The notes beneath the pieces were generated by a model. That model had not been told where the DNA came from, searched no databases, and worked only from the letters and a program-made list of their open reading frames with translations. The translations under genes and the position numbers were made by a program. A stretch of DNA of 53,898 bases, taken from contig CAADWP010000063.1 of NCBI GenBank assembly GCA_900752785.1, positions 1 to 53,898 on the forward strand, read 5' to 3'. The stretch comes from an uncultured Ruminococcus sp. GTDB taxonomy: Bacteria; Bacillota; Clostridia; Oscillospirales; Ruminococcaceae. Below, one piece after another: positions 40,582-47,598 of the stretch; position 1 is the stretch's first letter, and each line of letters starts with the position of its first letter.

Positions 40582-41955
40582 GTGTCAAATGAAAAAATTC
40601 CTTACAAGATATATCTTGAAGAAAACGAAATGCCAAAGCAGTGGTACAATGTGCGCGCTGATATGAAGAAGAAGCCTGCGCCGCTTCTTGATCCTGCTAC
40701 AGGCAAGCCTGTTACCGCCGAGGCTCTGGGTCATGTGTTTTGTGACGAGCTTGTAAAGCAGGAGCTTAACGAGAACGACGCATATATTGATATTCCGGAT
40801 GAGATCAGAAATTTCTACAAGATGTATCGTCCTTCGCCTGTTGTAAGAGCTTATTGTCTTGAAAAAAAGCTCGATACTCCCGCTAAAATATACTACAAGT
40901 TCGAGGGCAACAATACCAGTGGAAGCCATAAGCTGAACTCGGCTATAGCGCAGGCTTATTATGCAAAAAAACAAGGCTTAAAAGGCGTTACCACGGAAAC
41001 CGGCGCAGGTCAGTGGGGAACAGCTCTTTCAATGGCTTGTTCATACTTTGATCTTGACTGTCAGGTATACATGGTAAAGGTGTCCTATGAACAAAAGCCT
41101 TTTCGCCGTGAGGTCATGAGAACTTATGGCGCCGGCGTAACTCCCTCGCCGTCTATGACAACGGAAGTCGGCAGGAAGATCCTCGAAGAATTTCCGGATA
41201 CTAACGGAAGTCTTGGCTGCGCTATATCCGAAGCTGTTGAAGCGGCAACTTCAAAGGACGGCTATCGCTATGTTCTTGGCAGCGTTCTTGCTCAGGTACT
41301 TCTTCACCAATCCGTTATCGGACTTGAATCAAAAGCTGCCCTTGATAAATATGGCGTTAAACCGGATATTATCATCGGATGTGCAGGCGGAGGATCTAAT
41401 CTTGGCGGACTTATTTCTCCGTTTATGGGCGAAAAGCTCAGGGGCGAGGCTGATTACCGTTTTATTGCTGTTGAACCGGCTTCATGTCCCAGCCTTACAC
41501 GAGGTAAATATGCTTACGATTTCTGTGATACGGGAAGAGTTTGTCCGCTTCAGAAGATGTATACTCTCGGCAGCAGCTTTATGCCTTCTGCGAATCATGC
41601 CGGCGGTTTGAGATATCACGGCATGAGTTCTATACTTTCCGAATTATACGATCAGGGACTTATGGAGGCGGTTGCAGTCGAGCAGACCTCTGTTTTTGCC
41701 GCAGCTCAGCAGTTCGCAAGGGTAGAAGGAATTCTTCCCGCTCCCGAAAGCAGCCATGCTATCAGAGCCGCCATTGACGAAGCTCTTAAATGCAAGGAGA
41801 CGGGCGAGGAAAAGACGATTTTATTTGGACTTACCGGTACGGGCTATTTCGATATGTACGCTTATGCTGCATTTAATGACGGCAAAATGAGCGATTATAT
41901 CCCCACTGACGAGGAAATTCGCAAATCTCTCGAAAAGCTTCCTAACATCGGCTGA
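40582..41955 (+). CDS. trpB: Tryptophan synthase beta chain, TrpB2 type
   Basis: PLP enzyme joining indole and serine. 457 residues, longer than TrpB1 and with TrpB2 features: N-terminal YKIYLEENEMPKQWYNVRAD, RPSPVVRAYCLEKKL, PLP lysine Lys117 in NTSGSHKLNSAIAQ, ETGAGQWGTALS, the phosphate loop GCAGGGSNLGG, and GLTGTGYFDM near the end. No trpA is adjacent, so it acts alone or uses free indole from elsewhere, as proposed for TrpB2. The Trp T-box in its leader ties it firmly to tryptophan supply. GGAGAAATCACC precedes the ATG. Confidence 0.94.
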   Translation: MSNEKIPYKIYLEENEMPKQWYNVRADMKKKPAPLLDPATGKPVTAEALGHVFCDELVKQELNENDAYIDIPDEIRNFYKMYRPSPVVRAYCLEKKLDTPAKIYYKFEGNNTSGSHKLNSAIAQAYYAKKQGLKGVTTETGAGQWGTALSMACSYFDLDCQVYMVKVSYEQKPFRREVMRTYGAGVTPSPSMTTEVGRKILEEFPDTNGSLGCAISEAVEAATSKDGYRYVLGSVLAQVLLHQSVIGLESKAALDKYGVKPDIIIGCAGGGSNLGGLISPFMGEKLRGEADYRFIAVEPASCPSLTRGKYAYDFCDTGRVCPLQKMYTLGSSFMPSANHAGGLRYHGMSSILSELYDQGLMEAVAVEQTSVFAAAQQFARVEGILPAPESSHAIRAAIDEALKCKETGEEKTILFGLTGTGYFDMYAYAAFNDGKMSDYIPTDEEIRKSLEKLPNIG

Positions 41956-42019
41956 GGATATACTTTCGGCTTGTACAATAATGATAATTATCTATTAAAA
42001 AGTTTGTGGATAAAGCATC

Positions 42020-42048
42020 TTGAACTTATTGTAAAAATTGTGTATTAT
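42020..42048 (+). promoter_or_regulatory. Promoter of the 42099 lipoprotein gene
   Basis: TTGAAC, a 17-base spacer and TATTAT, 50 bases before the ATG. Confidence 0.5.
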
Positions 42049-42098
42049 ATAATTGACGGCTGCAAGGAATGCGCCTGCACCGCAGAAAGGGGAAAAAT

Positions 42099-42800
42099 AT
42101 GAATTTTAAACGCTCATTAGTCTGCATCAGTCTTGCTGCTTTAATGTGTACATCCTTTGTTTCCTGCAGCTCGAAAGAATCTAAGGTTATAAAAGAGCCC
42201 TCGGATTCGTCGGGCGTATCCGCTGACGGCAGGATCGCTGCCCAGTCCGGTGAAGCATATATCAGTATAATTGACGCTGATTCATATATTCAGTATCTTG
42301 GAAAAAATGACGATCCTGTGCATAATATGCTTTCATACGGCGCGGTAGTCGCTCCGATCACGGGAAACGGCGACTATAAGGTAAGCCTTACCACAAATAC
42401 AAACGGCTTCCGTCTTGAAACTGCTGGGGACGAAAATGACGATTCTGTTGTTCCTTCCGGGCTTTCCTTTATGTCGCTTATGATAAAGGACGGAGAAACG
42501 AAATTTCCGGATGCAGTTATTACCGTAAAATCCATTAAGGTAAACGGCGCTGAGATCCCTTTGGCGGCGAAAGCCTACACTTCTTCCGACGACGGTAAGG
42601 ATACAAGAGCGAATCTCTACAACGAATGGACAGGCGGTATGATACCCAAAAATGCAAGATGCATACAGGGAAAGCTGCATGACGCGTCGGGCAGTCTTGA
42701 GTCCTTTGCGCCGGAATATTCGTCTATTGTTGTGAATAAGGACGACTTTTCAAGTTGGACGGATGTTGAGGTGAATTTTTCCGTTTCGGGAATTAAGTGA
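42099..42800 (+). CDS. Secreted lipoprotein with possible glycan-binding module
   Basis: 233 residues. Type II signal peptide with lipobox VSCS (Cys at about 23), a Ser/Lys linker, then one beta-rich domain at about 48-232 (EAYISIIDADSYIQYLG, ITGNGDYKVSLTTNTNGFRL, GLSFMSLMIKDG, VITVKSIKVNGAEIPL, YNEWTGGMIP, DVEVNFSVSG). The ITGNGDYKV and YTSSDDG segments recall non-catalytic modules found in ruminococcal cellulase-associated proteins, but I cannot assign a CBM family. ATG 42099 is chosen because AAAGGGG lies upstream; an ATG at 42069 has none. Surface-exposed, possibly substrate binding. Confidence 0.75.
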   Translation: MNFKRSLVCISLAALMCTSFVSCSSKESKVIKEPSDSSGVSADGRIAAQSGEAYISIIDADSYIQYLGKNDDPVHNMLSYGAVVAPITGNGDYKVSLTTNTNGFRLETAGDENDDSVVPSGLSFMSLMIKDGETKFPDAVITVKSIKVNGAEIPLAAKAYTSSDDGKDTRANLYNEWTGGMIPKNARCIQGKLHDASGSLESFAPEYSSIVVNKDDFSSWTDVEVNFSVSGIK

Positions 42801-42807
42801 TAAGAAT

Positions 42808-42845
42808 AAACGGCTGAGCAAAGTTTGAAATGCTCAGCCGTTTTA
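42808..42845. terminator. Bidirectional terminator
   Basis: AAACGGCTGAGCA, a 10-base loop and TGCTCAGCCGTTTTA between the convergent lipoprotein and dockerin genes. Confidence 0.88.
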
Positions 42846-42851
42846 TGCTTA

Positions 42852-43451
42852 TTAATTTAAGTTTTTCAACCAGACTTTAATGTCGCTCTCCGTTCCGTTT
42901 CCCGAGAGATACGCGTAGAATATAAGAATGCTTGACGCGTCATTGGCGGTGATCTTGTCGTCTCCGTCTACATCGCCGTTTACAGGTATATTGCCGAGCG
43001 ACTCAAATTTATAACCGTATTTATTTGCGTAAGCTTCGGCTGTAGAACCGTCGTAGCCCTTTATCACACCGTCATAAATATGTAACCTATTGTCGTTATC
43101 CAATGAATTAGAAATAGTACTTCTATTGTCAGCGATCTTGCAGTCGGGATTCATGATTGTTATTGAGGTAAGGCTGTAGCAGCAGGAAAACGCTTCATTG
43201 CCGATACTCGTAACAGGAAGGTCGTCTATTTTTGACGGGATTTCAACTTTCGCTGCGCTGCCGTTGTATTTGCTTATTTCAACGTGACTGCCATATTTTT
43301 TGACTCTAAAGCTGCCGTATGTTTCTTCAGTATATTTTTCCTCCGCGCTTGCGGTTATGGATACGCTGGGAACGATTGTCGAAAAAGCTGGCATACTTAC
43401 TCCTAAGATCGTAACGACAAGAAACGAAGCAATAATTTTTCTAAGCTTCAT
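42852..43451 (-). CDS. Secreted LRR_5-like protein with C-terminal dockerin
   Basis: 199 residues. Signal peptide 1-37 (IIASFLVVTILGVSMPAFS), then a short BspA-type leucine-rich unit (VEIPSKIDDLPVTSIGNEAF, CYSLTSITIMNPDCKI) that usually occurs in tandem but here is only one or two copies, followed by the cap phrase VIKGYDGSTAEAYANKYGYKF. The C-terminus is dockerin-like: GDVDGDDKITANDASSILIFYAY, but only one clear Ca-binding repeat is present, the second half being GNGTESDIKVWLKNLN. AGGAGG precedes the ATG. It could dock to a scaffoldin at the cell surface. The short LRR suggests truncation. Confidence 0.82.
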   Translation of the reverse strand: MKLRKIIASFLVVTILGVSMPAFSTIVPSVSITASAEEKYTEETYGSFRVKKYGSHVEISKYNGSAAKVEIPSKIDDLPVTSIGNEAFSCCYSLTSITIMNPDCKIADNRSTISNSLDNDNRLHIYDGVIKGYDGSTAEAYANKYGYKFESLGNIPVNGDVDGDDKITANDASSILIFYAYLSGNGTESDIKVWLKNLN

Positions 43452-43546
43452 AATTGAACCTCCTTAAACTTTTATATAATCAGTTTAACATTTTTTTCAT
43501 TGAAAGTCAATCAAAAATTTGTTCGATTTCCGTGATTCAGTAACAG

Positions 43547-43776
43547 GGTAACAGCATTTACTTTTTATTATGATTATAAAAGTGATTTTGTTTCTTTAAA
43601 ATTTTGTTTGAGGAAATATTTTCTATTTGGTACTCACCCTAATTCTTTAAAATCTCCATTTTGGGGATTTTAAAGAATTAATAATGGGTTTCCAAAGGGA
43701 ATATACTTCCCTTTGGCAGAGGTCAAGGGGGACAGAGTCCCCCTTATGAAAATAAATAGAAATAAATGCTGTTACC
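43547..43776. mobile_element. 230-bp inverted-repeat element, family C
   Basis: Ends are GGTAACAGCATTTA and its complement, extended by an imperfect TT-rich arm. Flanks carry GATTCAGTAA on both sides (43534-43543 and 43780-43789), a possible target duplication. Inside are three hairpins: TTCTTTAAAATC/GATTTTAAAGAA (about 43643-43679), CCAAAGGGAA/TTCCCTTTGG (about 43692-43719) and AAGGGGGAC-AGA-GTCCCCCTT (about 43727-43746). No coding sequence. It lies 20 bases upstream of the thrS promoter. Confidence 0.65.
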
Positions 43777-43798
43777 GTGGATTCAGTAAAAATAACTC

Positions 43799-43827
43799 TT
43801 GACAAATACAAAAAAGTGTGATAAAAT
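43799..43827 (+). promoter_or_regulatory. Promoter of the thrS leader
   Basis: TTGACA, a 17-base spacer and TAAAAT; transcription should start near 43834. Confidence 0.8.
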
Positions 43828-43833
43828 TCAAAT

Positions 43834-44192
43834 AGAATAATAATAAAAACGTTGATGAGGAAGGCTTTATCCGCAGAATGTCCGCACAGAGAACTGTCGG
43901 TCGGTGCAAGACAGAGGGGCAAAGGATACGGCACACCGCCTCTGAGTGCGCCCAATAAGCGCCGGAGCTTCCGTTATAAAGCAAAGGAATCATAAAGGAA
44001 TAGCTTGCACGTTTCTTCTTGTCTAATTTGTCCTGTACTGCGTTGCACAGAACAAGTTATCCTGCTCACAAACGTCCAACTTATTTCTTTATGATTCCTA
44101 AAGAGATACATTTTATGTATAAATTAGGGTGGAATCACGGTTATTATCGTCCCTTATGTCTATATTTAGGCATAAGGGACGTTTTTGTTTAA
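43834..44192 (+). promoter_or_regulatory. T-box riboswitch, threonine type, with long insertion
   Basis: Stem I has CACAGAGAACTGTCGG...CGGTGCAAGACAG, and the specifier region GGCACACCGCCTC contains ACC (or ACA), Thr codons. The T-box core is a variant, TAGGGTGGAATCACGG at about 44125-44140, followed by terminator CGTCCCTTATG/CATAAGGGACG and TTTTTG at 44148-44186. The gene behind it, thrS, fits. Between Stem I and the core sits a 113-base palindrome. The specifier codon choice is uncertain. Confidence 0.82.
43986..44098. repeat. Palindrome inside the thrS leader
   Basis: GGAATCATAAAG at the left and CTTTATGATTCC at the right are perfect inverted repeats; the pairing continues inwards imperfectly (ATAGCTTGCACGTTT against AAACGTCCAACTTAT) to a loop near 44041. 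It would form a long hairpin in the leader RNA, in the place of the variable Stem II/III region. Confidence 0.65.
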
Positions 44193-44206
44193 AAGGAGAG
44201 AATATC

Positions 44207-46153
44207 ATGATTAAATTAACATTAAAGGACGGCAGTATTCGTGAGATCGAATCTGCAATGCCCGCAAGCGAGATCGTTAAGGGAATCGGTATGGGACTTT
44301 ACAAGGCCGCCTGCTGCGTTAAGATCAACGGCGAAGTAAAGGATCTCCGAACCGTTATCGGCAGCGACTGCGCATTTGAGGTCTGCACATTCGATTCCGT
44401 CGAGGGCAGAAAAACTTTTTGGCATACTGCTTCCCATATTCTTGCGCAAGCTGTAAAAAGACTCTATCCGCAGGCAAAGCTTGCTATCGGTCCGGCTATT
44501 GACAACGGTTTTTACTATGACTTCGATCTTGAAAAGCCGTTTACACAGGATGAGCTTGAAAAAATTGAAACTGAAATGAAAAAAATAGTCAAGGAGGGGA
44601 TTGCTCTCGAGCAGTTTGAGCTCGCTCCCGATGAAGCTGTTGCAAGGCTCAGGGAAATGGACGAGCCTTATAAGGTCGAGCTGTGCGAGGAGCATGTCGG
44701 CAAGGGCGAGCCGATCTCATTTTATAAGCAGGGAGAATTTACCGACCTTTGCGCAGGCCCTCATCTTATGACAACAGCTCCGGTCAAGGCTTTCAAGCTT
44801 CTTTCATGTACCGGAGCGTATTGGAGAGGTTCTGAGAAGAATAAGATGCTTTCACGTGTTTATGCTGTCGCTTATCCAAAGGCTGCCGATCTTGAGGCTG
44901 ACGTAAAGCAGCGCGAAGAGGCTAAGCTGCGTGACCACAATAAGCTTGGGCGCGAGCTGGAATATTTCACAACGGTCGATGTAGTCGGTCAGGGGCTTCC
45001 CATAATCTTGCCCAAGGGTTCGAGGGTTATCCAGACGCTCCAGCGCTGGGTCGAGGATGTTGAGCAGAAGCATGGCTATCTCCTCACAAAAACTCCCTTC
45101 ATAGCTAAACGCGAATTATATAAAATTTCGGGTCACTGGGATCATTATCTTGATGGTATGTTCATTCTCGGCGATCCCTACGACGAAACTAAAGAATGCT
45201 TTGCGCTCCGTCCTATGACCTGTCCTTTCCAGTATCAGGTTTATCTTAACAGACAACGTTCATATCGTGATCTGCCTATGAGACTGGGAGAAACGTCGAC
45301 TCTTTTCCGTAAGGAGGATTCCGGCGAAATGCATGGACTTATCCGTGTTCGCCAGTTTACTATTTCAGAGGGACACCTTGTTCTTCGCCCGGATCAGCTT
45401 GAAGAAGAATTCAAGGATTGTCTCGAGCTTGCGAAGTATATGCTTGGAACAGTAGGACTTCTTGAAGATTGTACGTTTAGATTCTCACAGTGGGATCCTG
45501 CCAATCCGAAAAATAAGTATGAGGGAACTGCTGAACAGTGGGAAGAAGCTCAGTCTGTAATGGCTAAGATCCTTGAACATCTTGGCGTTGAATATTCTAT
45601 CGGTATAGACGAGGCTGCATTCTACGGTCCGAAGTTGGATATTCAGTATAAGAACGTTTACGGCAAGGAGGATACGCTTGTAACAATACAGATAGATATG
45701 CTTCTTGCAGAGCGATTCGGCATGGAATATATCGACGCAGACGGCACAAAGAAGCGTCCGTATATCATTCACAGAACGTCGCTCGGCTGTTACGAGAGAA
45801 CTCTTGCATATATGATCGAAAAATATGCAGGCGCGCTTCCGCTTTGGGTTGCTCCCGAACAGGTAAGAATCATTCCTGTTGCCGACCGTCATCTTGACTA
45901 TGGCCGCGAGGTTCTTGAAAAGCTCGAAGCTGCCGGAATCCGCGCATCTATTGATGACAGAGCTGAAAAGGTCGGTTGGAAGATACGCTCTGCTACAGTT
46001 GAAAAGCTGCCGATAATGCTCACTATCGGCGACAAGGAAGTCGAGGAGGGAACTGTTTCGGTACGTTCAAGGCGCGAGGGCGATCTGGGCGCGATGACAC
46101 AGAGCGATCTGCTTGTTAAGCTCATTGAAGATATTGCAAATAAGGTTAGATAA
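44207..46153 (+). CDS. thrS: Threonyl-tRNA synthetase
   Basis: Class II synthetase. 648 residues: TGS domain (1-62), editing domain (HTASHILAQAVKRLYP, the HxxxH zinc-like pair, and LLSCTGAYWRG), catalytic core with motif 2 ETSTLFRKEDSGEMHGLIR region (given in part), RPMTCPFQYQVYL with zinc Cys, motif 3 IHRTSLGCYERTLAYMIEK, and the C-terminal anticodon-binding domain (VRIIPVADRHLDYG). ATG 44207 has AAAAGGAGAG before it; an upstream in-frame ATG at 44129 lies within the leader and T-box and is rejected. Confidence 0.96.
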   Translation: MIKLTLKDGSIREIESAMPASEIVKGIGMGLYKAACCVKINGEVKDLRTVIGSDCAFEVCTFDSVEGRKTFWHTASHILAQAVKRLYPQAKLAIGPAIDNGFYYDFDLEKPFTQDELEKIETEMKKIVKEGIALEQFELAPDEAVARLREMDEPYKVELCEEHVGKGEPISFYKQGEFTDLCAGPHLMTTAPVKAFKLLSCTGAYWRGSEKNKMLSRVYAVAYPKAADLEADVKQREEAKLRDHNKLGRELEYFTTVDVVGQGLPIILPKGSRVIQTLQRWVEDVEQKHGYLLTKTPFIAKRELYKISGHWDHYLDGMFILGDPYDETKECFALRPMTCPFQYQVYLNRQRSYRDLPMRLGETSTLFRKEDSGEMHGLIRVRQFTISEGHLVLRPDQLEEEFKDCLELAKYMLGTVGLLEDCTFRFSQWDPANPKNKYEGTAEQWEEAQSVMAKILEHLGVEYSIGIDEAAFYGPKLDIQYKNVYGKEDTLVTIQIDMLLAERFGMEYIDADGTKKRPYIIHRTSLGCYERTLAYMIEKYAGALPLWVAPEQVRIIPVADRHLDYGREVLEKLEAAGIRASIDDRAEKVGWKIRSATVEKLPIMLTIGDKEVEEGTVSVRSRREGDLGAMTQSDLLVKLIEDIANKVR

Positions 46154-46156
46154 TTT

Positions 46157-46182
46157 TAAAGGGGCGCGAAAAGCGTCCCTTT
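46157..46182. terminator. Terminator after thrS
   Basis: AAAGGGGCGC-GAAA-AGCGTCCCTTT, four bases after the thrS stop; it touches the stop of the convergent gene. Confidence 0.8.
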
Positions 46183-46669
46183 AATCGTAATTACATCGTT
46201 CAAACATAAGAACAGGATAACCCTCATAGTACGGCTTCACTATTTCGGGATGAGCATTTGCATATGCAAAAATATCCGCAGCCAGACCGTCTTTCAGCAG
46301 TCCCACAAGCTGCGACAGCGGACGATTATACAGCTCATCGCAAATCGAGGCGATAGTTATCGCTCTTCTGCCGCCGACATTCATGATCCTATAGGGCCAT
46401 ATACGACAGTCAAACGGCTTATCGTCGCCGAGCATACATCCTGTTTCCGTAAGCGCAGGACAGGAAAAAAGCTCGTTTTCATCTAATTCCTTTGCTTTGA
46501 ATATATACCCTCCGTCTTTGGAAATAAATTCTGCTTCCGGTTTTTCGGCAAGGATCCGGTCACGTATTTCATCGGTAAAAACGGGAGTTTCCCATATATC
46601 ATATCTGTCAAAAACACAGCAGAGCCTGCACTTTGCACAGGTACTGCCGCTGAGAATTTTTTTCAGCAT
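46181..46669 (-). CDS. YkgJ-like cysteine-cluster protein
   Basis: 162 residues. Cysteines form the CxxC(x)n pattern of the YkgJ/CxxCxxCC family: GSTCAKCRLCCVFD at about 9-22, FSCPALTETGC, FDCRIWPYR. Such proteins probably bind a metal or Fe-S cluster; function is unknown. ATG 46669 has GGAGG five bases upstream. A terminator lies between khpA and this gene, so expression from the ribosomal operon would be reduced. Confidence 0.78.
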   Translation of the reverse strand: MLKKILSGSTCAKCRLCCVFDRYDIWETPVFTDEIRDRILAEKPEAEFISKDGGYIFKAKELDENELFSCPALTETGCMLGDDKPFDCRIWPYRIMNVGGRRAITIASICDELYNRPLSQLVGLLKDGLAADIFAYANAHPEIVKPYYEGYPVLMFERCNYD

Positions 46670-46687
46670 TATTTCCTCCGTAAGCAA

Positions 46688-46714
46688 CAAAAACCCGTCG
46701 AAGCTCGGCGGGTT
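46688..46714 (-). terminator. Terminator after khpA
   Basis: On the minus strand AACCCGCCGA-GCT-TCGACGGGTTTTTG, just beyond khpA and upstream of the cysteine-cluster gene. Confidence 0.85.
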
Positions 46715-46720
46715 CTATTT

Positions 46721-46954
46721 CTATTCGATTGTAACAGAAACCTTGAGATCTCTTTTAGCAGCTCCGGCGCGCATGATAGTGCGGAGCGCTTTAGCAATTC
46801 TGCCCTGTTTACCGATAACCCGACCCATATCATCCGGAGCAACGGTAAGGTGAAAAACGATAACTCCCTCCTCGTCGGGGGCGTCTTCGGTAATTTTTAT
46901 AGCAGTTTTGTCCTCAACGAGACCTGCTGCAATAGCGTAAAGTAAATCTTTCAT
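46721..46954 (-). CDS. khpA: KH-domain RNA-binding protein KhpA
   Basis: 77 residues with a single type II KH domain carrying the GxxG loop (MGRVIGKQGRIAKALRTIMRA). In Firmicutes KhpA pairs with KhpB/Jag and influences cell-wall synthesis and RNA regulation. GGAGG lies before the ATG. Follows rpsP in the conserved order, but rimM and trmD, which usually come next, are absent. Confidence 0.93.
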   Translation of the reverse strand: MKDLLYAIAAGLVEDKTAIKITEDAPDEEGVIVFHLTVAPDDMGRVIGKQGRIAKALRTIMRAGAAKRDLKVSVTIE

Positions 46955-47022
46955 TATAACCTCCGATAAGCCTTCGGAACAGAGGCGGAGACAAAGGTCT
47001 CACCTCCTCCTAAGCTATGCGA

Positions 47023-47265
47023 TTAAAGGATGCCTTCTTTTTTAAGAATAACCTTTACAGTGTCTGTAGGCTGTGCGCCCTTAGCGATCCAGTCCTTAGC
47101 CTTATCAGCATCGATCTTGATCACAGAGGGTTCTTTAGTGGGGTCGTAGTAGCCGATCTCCTCAACGAATCTTCCGTCTCTGGGGTATCTTGAATCAGCA
47201 ACAACAACACGGTAGAAAGGAGCCTTCTTAGCGCCCATTCTTCTGAGTCTGATTTTAACTGCCAT
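47023..47265 (-). CDS. rpsP: 30S ribosomal protein S16
   Basis: 80 residues: [26 protein letters not shown] is the family start (shown in part), followed by [14 protein letters not shown] and [33 protein letters not shown] precedes the ATG. Part of the ylxM-ffh-rpsP-khpA run. Confidence 0.96.
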   Translation of the reverse strand: MAVKIRLRRMGAKKAPFYRVVVADSRYPRDGRFVEEIGYYDPTKEPSVIKIDADKAKDWIAKGAQPTDTVKVILKKEGIL

Positions 47266-47329
47266 TTTAATTTCACCTCCGGAAATAATTTGTGTATATC
47301 AAAGCGGGAGACCGCATTGAAAGCATTGA

Positions 47330-47575
47330 TTATCTGAATTTTATCGAGCCTATGAGCAGAAGTATACTTGCAATGACTAAGGATATTTTCAGTGCAGATG
47401 CAAGAGCTTTATTGCTGACTGCTTTGTCGATAATATCTGATTTAAAAGCTAAAATAATGCATAAAGCAGAAAGAAAAAAGAGTATTGTTCCGCCGGCGGT
47501 CTTAGGAGTTGCGTGGCGATGATGGATTCTCATAAGAATTGTCATTGTATCATAGCCGACATTGTTATATATCAT
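47330..47575 (-). CDS. Small predicted membrane protein between ffh and rpsP
   Basis: 81 residues. Two hydrophobic segments at about 29-48 (GTILFFLSALCIILAF) and 60-79 (ALKISLVIASILLLIG), with a His/Arg-rich N-terminal loop (RIHHRHATPK). GAGAGGTAAAT precedes the ATG. No family recognised. It fits the 330-bp gap between ffh and rpsP on the same strand, so it would be cotranscribed; codon use cannot be judged on so short a gene. Confidence 0.55.
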   Translation of the reverse strand: MIYNNVGYDTMTILMRIHHRHATPKTAGGTILFFLSALCIILAFKSDIIDKAVSNKALASALKISLVIASILLLIGSIKFR

Positions 47576-47598
47576 ATTTACCTCTCAGTACCGCCATG

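Noticed and set aside
43547..43776. CRISPR-like repeats
   Set aside because: The repeats are inverted and hairpin-forming, not regularly spaced direct repeats; no cas genes are present.
44129..44206. N-terminal extension of ThrS
   Set aside because: It covers the T-box core and terminator; the TGS domain begins at ATG 44207, which has AAAAGGAGAG.
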